A stretch of 12,355 bases of DNA from an uncultured Opitutia bacterium (GTDB taxonomy: Bacteria; Verrucomicrobiota; Verrucomicrobiia; Opitutales; UBA953). The stretch is from contig CAIPVK010000168.1 of assembly GCA_903868455.1 (NCBI GenBank), positions 1-12,355 on the forward strand, in the 5' to 3' direction. The stretch's first letter is position 1, and each line of letters begins with the position of its first letter. The notes beneath the pieces are model-generated. The model saw nothing but the letters and a program-made list of their open reading frames with translations, did no database searches and had not been told where the DNA came from. The translations under genes were made by a program, and so were the position numbers. Shown piece after piece: positions 1 through 5,700 of the stretch.

Positions 1-561
1 GCCGTTGGCGCCGAACTTCGCGCCGAAGAGGCCGACGAAGTTGCGCGCGTTGCCGACGCCGGCGCCCTTGCCCGAGCCGATGCCGCCGCCCGAGCCGCCG
101 CCGAAGCCCTTGGAGGAGCCGCCGCCGGTCAGGCCCGCCATCAGCGACGGGGTCGAGGTCGTGGGCAGGTCGGGCAGGGCGACGGAGGCCGTGGCCGACT
201 TCGAGGTGATGCGCGAGGCGTTGCGGGCCAGGTTCTGCGCGTTGCGCGGCTGCATCTTGTGCTCGAAGACCTTGGCCTTCTCGCCCTTGGCCCCGCCGCC
301 CGAGCCGGTGGCGAAGGTCTCGGGATCCGCCTGGGCGGTGTCGGTGATGGTGGTGATCACCCAGGCCATGAAGACCAGGAGCAGCACGCCGTGGAAGACG
401 AGGGAGATGACCAGGCCCTCGCCGCCGATGCGCTTCCAGAAGGGCAGGCGCGGCCGGACCGTGGTCACGCCGTCGTTGGCGTAGTCCGCGTAGGCGGCCT
501 CCGCGGGGACCTCCTCGGGAGGCTGGTCGGCGGGAGCAGGGTCCTGAGGTGATGAACTCAC
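1..561 (-). CDS. TonB-like-anchored, Gly-rich membrane protein (paralog P1), 3' end missing
   Basis: Partial gene: 187 codons are visible and the C-terminal part lies beyond the left edge. Residues 1-35 are Ala/Pro/acidic (with AYADYANDG at 23-31), followed by a basic stretch RPRLPFWKR and a single hydrophobic helix at about 48-72, so the N-terminus should be cytoplasmic. The helix contains S53-x3-H57, as in the TonB/TolA anchor. Then come FATGSGGGAKG (83-93), a conserved basic segment KVFEHKMQPRNAQNLA, VALPDLP and a Gly-rich linker (143-170). The only in-frame start is GTG at 559-561, because an in-frame TAG lies just upstream at 571-573; an AAGGGG motif lies about 12 nt before it. The nearby ATG at 564-566 is out of frame. 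By homology to P2 and P3 the missing part should carry a PA14-like domain. The function is unknown. P1 is closest to P2, as both share the AYADYA motif that P3 lacks. Confidence 0.88.
   Translation of the reverse strand, partial: MSSSPQDPAPADQPPEEVPAEAAYADYANDGVTTVRPRLPFWKRIGGEGLVISLVFHGVLLLVFMAWVITTITDTAQADPETFATGSGGGAKGEKAKVFEHKMQPRNAQNLARNASRITSKSATASVALPDLPTTSTPSLMAGLTGGGSSKGFGGGSGGGIGSGKGAGVGNARNFVGLFGAKFGANG
13..456 (-). repeat. 444-nt paralogous repeat, copy in P1
   Basis: This block encodes RPRLP through FGAKF (residues 36-183 of P1). It aligns without any gap to the copies in P2 and P3. By eye I count about 20 differing residues of 148 against P2. A 49-nt run at 230-278 is base-for-base identical in all three copies, as is a 29-nt run at 338-366. 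Confidence 0.85.
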
Positions 562-655
562 ACCATCAGTCTACCCCTTCCCATGGCCGAATCCAGCCCA
601 ACCCTCGCCCATCAATCCCGCTTTCCTTCGGGCTCCCTTGGCGTAAGTTGGCGTT
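562..655. promoter_or_regulatory. Divergent intergenic region between P1 and coaC
   Basis: These 94 nt must hold the 5' signals for both P1 (leftward) and coaC (rightward). I see no convincing -35/-10 pair. A 7-bp direct repeat, TTGGCGT, occurs at 638-644 and 648-654, one helical turn apart and ending one base before the coaC ATG. The 11-mer ccagcccaacc at 593-603 recurs upstream of P2 at 3655-3665, at nearly the same distance from the start codon (about 32 versus 34 nt), and looks like a remnant of the P1/P2 duplication. coaC has no recognisable Shine-Dalgarno sequence here. Confidence 0.4.
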
Positions 656-1207
656 ATGTCCCAGCTCGACGGCAAGCGCATCCTCCTCGGCGTGACCGGC
701 TCCATCGCCGCCTACAAGGCGGCCGACCTCGCCTCCGCCTTGGTCAAGCTCGGGGCCGAGGTCCAGGTCGTCATGACCAAGGGGGCGACCCAGTTCATCA
801 CCCCCATGACCCTTCAGGTCCTCTCCCGTCGGCCGGTCGCCTCGGACCTCTGGGACGAGGGCAAGGGCTGGGTGCCCGGGCACATCGAGATCGCCGACAC
901 CGCCGACCTTCTCCTCGTCGCGCCCGCCACGGCCGACGTCCTCGCCCAGTTCGCCCACGGCCTCGCCCCCGACCTTCTCTCCAGCGTCTACCTCGCCACT
1001 CCCGCGCCCGTCATGCTCTGCCCGGCGATGAACGGCAAGATGCTCGACCACCCCGCCACCCAGGCCAACCTCGCGACGCTCCGCGCCCGGGGCCATGTGG
1101 TCGTCGACCCCTGCGAGGGCGTGCTCGCCTGCGGCTACGAGGGCAAGGGCAAGCTCGCGCCGGTCGACGAGATCGTCGCCCGCGTCGTCTCCCTGCTCGT
1201 CGCCTGA
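656..1207 (+). CDS. coaC: Phosphopantothenoylcysteine decarboxylase (single-domain CoaC flavoprotein)
   Basis: This FMN-dependent enzyme decarboxylates 4'-phosphopantothenoylcysteine to 4'-phosphopantetheine, a late step of CoA synthesis in the cytoplasm. The 183-residue protein is one HFCD flavoprotein domain: LGVTGSIAAYK (11-21) starts the FMN-binding fold, H76 (in GHIE) is the catalytic histidine, PATADVLAQ (90-98) matches the flavin loop, PAMN (123-126) is the substrate-binding motif with N126, and C159 (ACGYEGKG) is the active-site cysteine. These match H75, N125 and C158 of E. coli Dfp almost position for position. Unlike E. coli Dfp it lacks the C-terminal CoaB ligase domain, so the cell needs CoaB encoded elsewhere. 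It is followed after 4 nt by queG, suggesting one transcript. It is divergent from P1. Confidence 0.95.
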   Translation: MSQLDGKRILLGVTGSIAAYKAADLASALVKLGAEVQVVMTKGATQFITPMTLQVLSRRPVASDLWDEGKGWVPGHIEIADTADLLLVAPATADVLAQFAHGLAPDLLSSVYLATPAPVMLCPAMNGKMLDHPATQANLATLRARGHVVVDPCEGVLACGYEGKGKLAPVDEIVARVVSLLVA

Positions 1208-1211
1208 CGCC

Positions 1212-2225
1212 ATGGAGGGCGCCGCCCTCAGGGACCTCCTGCGCCGCGAGGCGGAGATCCTCGGCTTCGCCGCCTTCGGCGTCGCCCCCGTCCCCGCCGA
1301 GCTCCGCGCCGACTACTTCCGGCGCTGGATCGCCGGGGGCAACCACGGCGACATGGCCTGGCTCGCGCGCGACCCCGACCGCCGGGCCGACCCGACCCGC
1401 GTCCTCCCGGAGGCCCGCAGCATCGTCGTCCTCGGCGCCAACTCCTGGCAGCCCCAGCCCGAGCGCGGCTACCGCGTCGCCACCTACGCGCTCGGCGGCG
1501 ACTACCACGACCTCCTGCTCCGCCGGCTCAAGCGACTCTGCGCCGTCATGCGCGACCACGGCGGCGCCCAGCGGCCCTACGTCGACACCGGCCCTGTGCT
1601 CGAGAAGCCCGTCGCCGCCGCCGCCGGGCTCGGCTGGCAGGGCAAGAACACGCTCCTCATCCACCGCCGCCACGGCACCTGGCTCCTGCTCGGCGTCATC
1701 CTGACGACGCTCGAGCTGCCTCCCGACAAACCCGAGCCCGACCGCTGCGGCTCCTGCACGCGCTGCCAGGACGCCTGCCCGACGAACGCCTTCCCCGCGC
1801 CCTACACCCTGGACGCGCGCCGTTGCCTCGCGTACCTGACAATCGAGCACAAGGGCCCGATCCCCGAGGAATTCCGCGAGCCGCTCGGCGACCGCGTCTT
1901 CGGCTGCGACGACTGCCTCACCGCCTGCCCGTGGAACCGCTGGGCCGTCGCCACGCGCGAGGCCCGCTTCGCCGCCCGACCCCTCCCGCCCTTGCGCGAG
2001 ACGCTCGCGTGGTCGGAGGAGGATTTCGCCCGGACCTTCGCCGGCACCCCGATCAAGCGCCTCGGTCTCGCGCGCTGGCTGCGCAACGCGCTCACCGTGC
2101 TGGGCAACACCGGCGGCGCGGCCGACCTCGCCGCCGTGCGCGCGCACCTCGGCCACCCCGACCCGATGGTCGCCGAGCACGCCGCGTGGGCGGAGCGCCG
2201 CTTGCGCGACCGCGCCGTCGTCTGA
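1212..2225 (+). CDS. queG: Epoxyqueuosine reductase QueG
   Basis: This is the last step of queuosine synthesis: cobalamin-dependent reduction of epoxyqueuosine to queuosine in the wobble position of tRNAs with GUN anticodons. The 337-residue protein shows the family order: an N-terminal cobalamin-binding reductase domain with VDTGPVLEK (124-132; D125 is the likely catalytic acid) and GWQGKN (141-146), then a ferredoxin-like 2[4Fe-4S] domain with CGSCTRCQDACP (179-190), C205, and CDDCLTACP (232-240). The C-terminus (about 290-335) looks like a HEAT-like repeat tail, as in the longer QueG forms. I chose the ATG at 1212, 4 nt after the coaC stop. The frame is open further upstream (ATG at 1095), but that would overlap coaC and add no family sequence. 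The gene ends 1 nt before the P2 stop codon, so the two genes are tail to tail. Confidence 0.96.
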   Translation: MEGAALRDLLRREAEILGFAAFGVAPVPAELRADYFRRWIAGGNHGDMAWLARDPDRRADPTRVLPEARSIVVLGANSWQPQPERGYRVATYALGGDYHDLLLRRLKRLCAVMRDHGGAQRPYVDTGPVLEKPVAAAAGLGWQGKNTLLIHRRHGTWLLLGVILTTLELPPDKPEPDRCGSCTRCQDACPTNAFPAPYTLDARRCLAYLTIEHKGPIPEEFREPLGDRVFGCDDCLTACPWNRWAVATREARFAARPLPPLRETLAWSEEDFARTFAGTPIKRLGLARWLRNALTVLGNTGGAADLAAVRAHLGHPDPMVAEHAAWAERRLRDRAVV

Positions 2226-2226
2226 A

Positions 2227-3621
2227 TCAGCGCGCGCCGGGAGCGCCCGCCTTGCCCCCGCCCGCCGGCTGGAAGGTCCAGTCCCCGGGATTCATCTCCC
2301 AGCCCGTGCCCGCGCCACCGGCGATCTCCGGGGGCAGTTCCTCCGCGCCGATCTTGAACAGCCGCACCTTGCGCTCGCCCGCGTAGTCGCCCCCCTCGCG
2401 CTTGCCGGTCGAGACCTCGATGCCGAGGAAGGTGAAGAACGCCCCGCCCGGCGTCTCGCCGATGAGGACCTCCATGGAGTAATCCATGCCCGCGCGGACA
2501 TCGATCCAGGGTCCCGCCCGGAACTTCGCGGCCGGCTTGCCGGGCGCCGTCCCGAGGTAGTCGATGTGGGGGATTTTCGGATTGCCGGCGAAGTCGCGGT
2601 ACTCGCGGAAAGGGTCGTCGGCGTGGACCACCGTGACGGCGTCGACCGAGGGGGCGTCGTAGCCCGCGTCCAGGGCCACCTTGCTCTCCCACCGGACGAC
2701 CATCAGGTCGTCGCCGAACCCCACGAAGCGGAACTTGCCCGTGACCGGCGCCTTCACCCGGCCCTTGTAATGGGCCACCCAGCGCGAGGGCTTCGCCACC
2801 CCCTCCACCCCGTAGGCCTTGGGCGCCTCGTTGGCCGAGCGTTCGGGGATGAAGAACTGCGTGGCCGAGAGCTGCTCGGGCGCCCGGAAGAACCTGCGCA
2901 GCCGGCCCTCGCTCCAGCGGGCGCGCACGAACTCGTTCAGCTCCCCCACGTAGGCGTCGACCCCGGCCTTGTTGTGCGGCCCGATGGTGTCCGGGTCCGA
3001 GCCCCACATCTCGGTCCGCTTGTTCTGGGGCGTCTGCTTCAGGTCGTAGAAATTCCCGCTCAGGCCGATGCCGCCGAACTTCGCGCCGAAGAGCCCGACG
3101 AAGTTGCGGCCGTTGCCGACGCCCACGCCCTTGCCGGAGCCGATGCCGCCCCCCGAGCCGCCGCCGAAGCCCTTGGAGGACCCGCCGCCCGTCATGCCCG
3201 CCATGAGCGACGGCGTCGAGGTCGCGGGCAGGTCGGGCAGGGCGACCGTCGCGGTGGCCGACCTCGAGGTGATGCGCGCGGAATTGCGGGCGAGGTTCTG
3301 CGCGTTGCGCGGCTGCATCTTGTGCTCGAAGACCTTGGCCTGGGCGCCCTTGGCCCCGCCGCCCGAGCCGGTGGCGAAGGTGTCCGGCTCGGCCGACGCG
3401 GTGTCGGTGATGGTGGTGATCACCCAGGCGGCGAAGATCAGGAGGAGCAGGACATGGAAGGCGACCGAGATGACCAAGCCCTCGCCGCCGATGCGCTTCC
3501 AGAGGGGCAGGCGCGGCCGGACCGAGGCGACGCCGTCGTCGGCGTAGTCCGCATAGGCGGCCTCCGCGGGCGCGGCTTCCCCCTCCGGCGCGGCGGATTC
3601 CTCTTTCTCGGGCTCGCTCAT
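2227..3621 (-). CDS. TonB-like-anchored membrane protein with PA14-like domain (paralog P2)
   Basis: 464 residues. The acidic, Ala/Pro-rich cytoplasmic N-terminus (1-34) is followed by RPRLPLWKR and one transmembrane helix (about 47-71) carrying S52-x3-H56 of TonB type. The periplasmic part has FATGSGGGAKG, the conserved KVFEHKMQPRNAQNLA segment, VALPDLP, a Gly-rich linker (144-170), then NFYDLKQT (190-197) and ATQFFIP (253-259). From about 281 the pattern WVAHYKGRV...TGKFRFVGFGDDLMVV, and later GPWIDVRAG (370-378) and GGAFFTFLGIE, resembles a PA14 beta-sandwich with its DD pair at 304-305. I recall similar proteins as common and unnamed in Verrucomicrobiota; the function is unknown. I chose the second of two adjacent ATGs (3621) because MSEP parallels MSDQ of P3 and because AAGG lies 8 nt before it; ATG at 3624 is equally possible. 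It starts 45 nt after the P3 stop, so co-transcription is likely. Confidence 0.9.
   Translation of the reverse strand: MSEPEKEESAAPEGEAAPAEAAYADYADDGVASVRPRLPLWKRIGGEGLVISVAFHVLLLLIFAAWVITTITDTASAEPDTFATGSGGGAKGAQAKVFEHKMQPRNAQNLARNSARITSRSATATVALPDLPATSTPSLMAGMTGGGSSKGFGGGSGGGIGSGKGVGVGNGRNFVGLFGAKFGGIGLSGNFYDLKQTPQNKRTEMWGSDPDTIGPHNKAGVDAYVGELNEFVRARWSEGRLRRFFRAPEQLSATQFFIPERSANEAPKAYGVEGVAKPSRWVAHYKGRVKAPVTGKFRFVGFGDDLMVVRWESKVALDAGYDAPSVDAVTVVHADDPFREYRDFAGNPKIPHIDYLGTAPGKPAAKFRAGPWIDVRAGMDYSMEVLIGETPGGAFFTFLGIEVSTGKREGGDYAGERKVRLFKIGAEELPPEIAGGAGTGWEMNPGDWTFQPAGGGKAGAPGAR
3076..3519 (-). repeat. 444-nt paralogous repeat, copy in P2
   Basis: This block encodes residues 35-182 of P2, gap-free against P1 and P3. 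The 49-nt block identical in all copies lies at 3293-3341. Similarity to P1 extends further upstream through the AYADYADDG codons to about 3558, which P3 does not share. By eye I count about 25 differing residues of 148 against P3. Confidence 0.85.
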
Positions 3622-3647
3622 CATGGCCACCTTAATTGACCATGATG
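3619..3647 (-). promoter_or_regulatory. Hairpin holding the P2 start codons, with the Shine-Dalgarno in its loop
   Basis: On the minus strand CATCATGGTCA pairs with TGGCCATGATG (11 bp including one T-G wobble) around a 7-nt loop, ATTAAGG. The tandem ATGATG start of P2 forms the 3' arm and the AAGG Shine-Dalgarno lies in the loop. If it forms in mRNA it would cover the start codons, so translation of P2 could be limited or coupled to ribosomes arriving from P3, whose stop is 20 nt upstream of the hairpin. The pairing is seen directly; the regulatory role is inference. Confidence 0.45.
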
Positions 3648-3666
3648 GCGCTTGCCAGCCCAACCT

Positions 3667-5037
3667 TCAGCGCCGGGTGCCGCGCGGCGTCACCTTGTTG
3701 AGCTCGCAGCCGAAGGACGGCCCCTCCGTCGCGCCGTCCATGTGCCAGGGCGCCGCCTTGCCGTAGCCCCAGGTGGGCGGCATCTTCCAGCCCATCTTCA
3801 GCTTGATCTCCTCCGGGTCCATCGGCTCGAGCATGAAGTAGGGGATGATCTCGTCCAACTTCCCCTTGGGGTAATCGACGCCCTTTTTCGAGATCAGGAG
3901 CTCCGAGGAGAAGATGCCGCCGTGCGATTCCGAGATGGCGACCTGGATGAAGTAGGCCTGGCCCTTGCGCAGCTGCAGCCAGCCGCCCTTGTAGCGCGCG
4001 CCGAGGTGGCCGATCATCTTGGGGCTGCGGAACATGCGCCCGTCGACCTTGTCGGCGTCCTTCGGCTCCCAGCCGGAGCGGAAGTCGATCACGCCGCCGC
4101 TGCCCTGGCCGGGCCAGAACGCCGAGAGCACGGTCTTCCCGTCGACCGCCACCGCCATCATGTCGTCGGCGAAGCCCTCGAAGCGGTAGTCGCCCGACTC
4201 CGGCACCGCGAACCAGCCCTCGTAGTAGGCCAGCCAGCCGGGGGCCTGGATCTCCTTCTCGCAGTCGAAGGCCTTGGTGGCCTCGCCCGCGTCGAGCGGG
4301 TGGATGAGGATGTTCGAGGCGTAGAGCTTCTTCTCCGCCTGCTTGTACGTCTTGTCGAGGTGGGCCTTGGCCGCGCTCCACCCGCCGTCGAGCTTCCCGA
4401 AGGCGGCGCGCATCTCCTTGATGCGGTCCGGTCGGTCGGTGACCAGCTGCTTCCCCTTGGGGTCCTGCTTGAGGTCGTAGAGCGTCCCTTCCAGCGCGTT
4501 CGCGCGCTTGAAGCCGGCGCCGAAGATGCCGACGAAGTTCCGCGAGTTGCCGACGCCGATGCCCTTGCCCGCGCCGATGCCGCCGCCGGTCCCGCCGCCG
4601 AAGCCCTTGGAGGAGCCGCCGCCCGTCATCCCCGTCATCAGCGAGGGCGCCGCGGTCGTGGGCAGGTCGGGCAGGGCGACGGACGCCGTGGCCGACTTCG
4701 AGGTGATGCGCGAGGCGGTCCGTGCGAGGTTCTGCGCGTTGCGCGGCTGCATCTTGTGCTCGAAGACCTTGGCCTGGGTTCCCTTGGCCCCGCCGCCCGA
4801 GCCGGTGGCGAAGGTGTCCGGCTCGGTCGTCGCCGTGTCGGTGATGGTGGTGATCACCCAGGCCGCGAAGAGGACGAGCAGCACCCCGTGGAAGACGAGC
4901 GAGGCCACGAGGCCCTCGCCGCCGATGCGCTTCCACAGGGGGAGCCGGGGGCGGAGCACGCCGGTCGACGTCGTCTCCCGCTCGGCGGGGACATCCCCCT
5001 CGGGCGCCGACGGCTCGTCCTTGGGCTGGTCGGACAT
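3667..5037 (-). CDS. TonB-like-anchored membrane protein with PA14-like domain (paralog P3)
   Basis: 456 residues and the most upstream of the three paralogs. Residues 1-28 are polar (MSDQPKDEPS...), followed by RPRLPLWKR and one transmembrane helix (about 42-65) with S46-x3-H50. The shared periplasmic segment FATGSGGGAKG to the Gly-rich linker (78-164) follows, then LYDLKQDPKGK (187-196), a helical-looking, Lys-rich region (205-240), and a PA14-like core from about 267: GWLAYYEGWFAVPESGDYRF, then DD (291-292) and VDGKTVL (298-304), which is a clearer PA14 match than in P2. GGIFSSELLI (373-382) would be a late strand. The C-terminal part has no counterpart in P2. Start ATG 5037 has AGGA 8 nt upstream; an in-frame ATG at 5046 lies too close to it. 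The frame stays open far upstream, but that region overlaps the divergent membrane protein gene. The function is unknown. Confidence 0.9.
   Translation of the reverse strand: MSDQPKDEPSAPEGDVPAERETTSTGVLRPRLPLWKRIGGEGLVASLVFHGVLLVLFAAWVITTITDTATTEPDTFATGSGGGAKGTQAKVFEHKMQPRNAQNLARTASRITSKSATASVALPDLPTTAAPSLMTGMTGGGSSKGFGGGTGGGIGAGKGIGVGNSRNFVGIFGAGFKRANALEGTLYDLKQDPKGKQLVTDRPDRIKEMRAAFGKLDGGWSAAKAHLDKTYKQAEKKLYASNILIHPLDAGEATKAFDCEKEIQAPGWLAYYEGWFAVPESGDYRFEGFADDMMAVAVDGKTVLSAFWPGQGSGGVIDFRSGWEPKDADKVDGRMFRSPKMIGHLGARYKGGWLQLRKGQAYFIQVAISESHGGIFSSELLISKKGVDYPKGKLDEIIPYFMLEPMDPEEIKLKMGWKMPPTWGYGKAAPWHMDGATEGPSFGCELNKVTPRGTRR
4510..4953 (-). repeat. 444-nt paralogous repeat, copy in P3
   Basis: This block encodes residues 29-176 of P3 and has exactly the same length as in P1 and P2. 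The shared 49-nt identical run is at 4727-4775. Outside the block, P3 resembles P2 only in short patches: the YDLKQ motif and the PA14-like core. Confidence 0.85.
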
Positions 5038-5166
5038 GTCTCCCATCCTGACGCCCCGGCGGCCGAGGTGGAGACAAAACGCCGCCGCGGGCGTGGCCAA
5101 GCCCGCTGACCAAGCGCGTCGCTTCCTGTCTCGCCTCCCCCGTCTTTTGCCTTTGAAAAGGAGGCC
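5038..5166. promoter_or_regulatory. Divergent intergenic region between P3 and the membrane protein-gmk operon
   Basis: These 129 nt should carry promoters in both directions, though no clear -35/-10 pair is recognisable. There is a 6-bp inverted repeat GCGGGC/GCCCGC (5087-5092 and 5101-5106) with an 8-nt spacer, and a short one, CTTTT/AAAAG (5144-5148 and 5156-5160), just before the next gene. The strong purine run AAAAGGAGG at 5156-5164 is the ribosome binding site of the rightward gene. Confidence 0.4.
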
Positions 5167-5700
5167 ATGACCCTCGCCCAGGCCAGCCTCGCCCTCGCCG
5201 CCTTCCTCGCCGCGGCCGGCGCGCTCGTCGCCTTCCGCCCCGGCGCCTTGGTCGCCCTCCGCCGCTCCCGCGTCGCCGGCGCCGTCCTCGGCCTCGCCGC
5301 GGTCGCCCTTCTCGGGTGGCACCTGCTCAACCTGCCCGAGCCCGACCTCGCCGGTTTCCCGCGCCTGCCCGTCCTCGCCGTCTTCGTCCTCGGCGGCCTC
5401 GCGGCCTTCGTCTGGATGCCCGACCTCCTGCCGATCCGCGCCCTCGGCTGCCTGATGATGTTCCTCGCCCGCGCCGTGCTCGACGCCGGGTGGATGCAGC
5501 TGCCGCACAGCCTCACCAACGCCGTCCTCTCCTACGCCCTGCTGGTCGTCCCCGGCCTCTGGTGGGCGGCCTCGCCCGGGGCGTTCGTGCGGCAGACGGA
5601 CGGCCTCCTCGCGCGCCCTCCCCTCCGCAAGGCCGTCGCCGGCCTGCTCCTCGCCGCCGCGGCCGCCGCCCTCCTCTCCTGGATCCGCGCCCCCCGATGA
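5167..5700 (+). CDS. Multi-pass membrane protein of unknown function
   Basis: 177 residues, mostly hydrophobic, with likely transmembrane segments near 5-23, 35-52, 67-84, 90-105, 115-134 and 154-172. The loops are short and Arg-rich (RRSR 32-35; RQTDGLLARPPLRK 142-155), with a few patterns that might be family marks: WHLLNLPEPD (51-60), WMPDLLPIRALG (83-94) and WWAASPGAF (132-140). I see no catalytic motif, signal peptide cleavage site or named domain. The start is well supported by AAAAGGAGG ending 2 nt before the ATG. Its stop overlaps the gmk start (ATGA at 5697-5700), so it is the first gene of the gmk-polX-kdsA operon and is translationally coupled to gmk. I do not recognise a named family; the function is open. 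Confidence 0.85.
   Translation: MTLAQASLALAAFLAAAGALVAFRPGALVALRRSRVAGAVLGLAAVALLGWHLLNLPEPDLAGFPRLPVLAVFVLGGLAAFVWMPDLLPIRALGCLMMFLARAVLDAGWMQLPHSLTNAVLSYALLVVPGLWWAASPGAFVRQTDGLLARPPLRKAVAGLLLAAAAAALLSWIRAPR

Noticed and set aside
1095..1211. Upstream start for queG
   Set aside because: It would overlap coaC by over 100 nt and add residues with no family resemblance.
1011..3007. Minus-strand frames at 1011-2180 and 1802-3007 overlapping queG and P2
   Set aside because: Arg/Gly/Ala-rich shadow frames with no recognisable domain; they conflict with well-supported genes.
3622..3663. Start of P2 at 3663
   Set aside because: It would overlap the 3' gap right after P3 with no ribosome binding site; the tandem ATG at 3619-3624 has one.
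3652..5109. 485-codon plus-strand frame opposite P3, and 357 codons opposite P2 (2566-3639)
   Set aside because: These are mirror frames of the paralogs. Their similarity to one another follows from P2 and P3 being repeats, and their composition is not protein-like.
5144..5160. CTTTT/AAAAG inverted repeat as a terminator
   Set aside because: Only 5 A/T pairs with no transcript entering from upstream; the purine half is better explained as the ribosome binding site of the gene at 5167.
5038..5508. N-terminal extension of P3
   Set aside because: The added sequence is charged low-complexity translation overlapping the divergent membrane protein gene; ATG 5037 has a good ribosome binding site and matches the P2 start.
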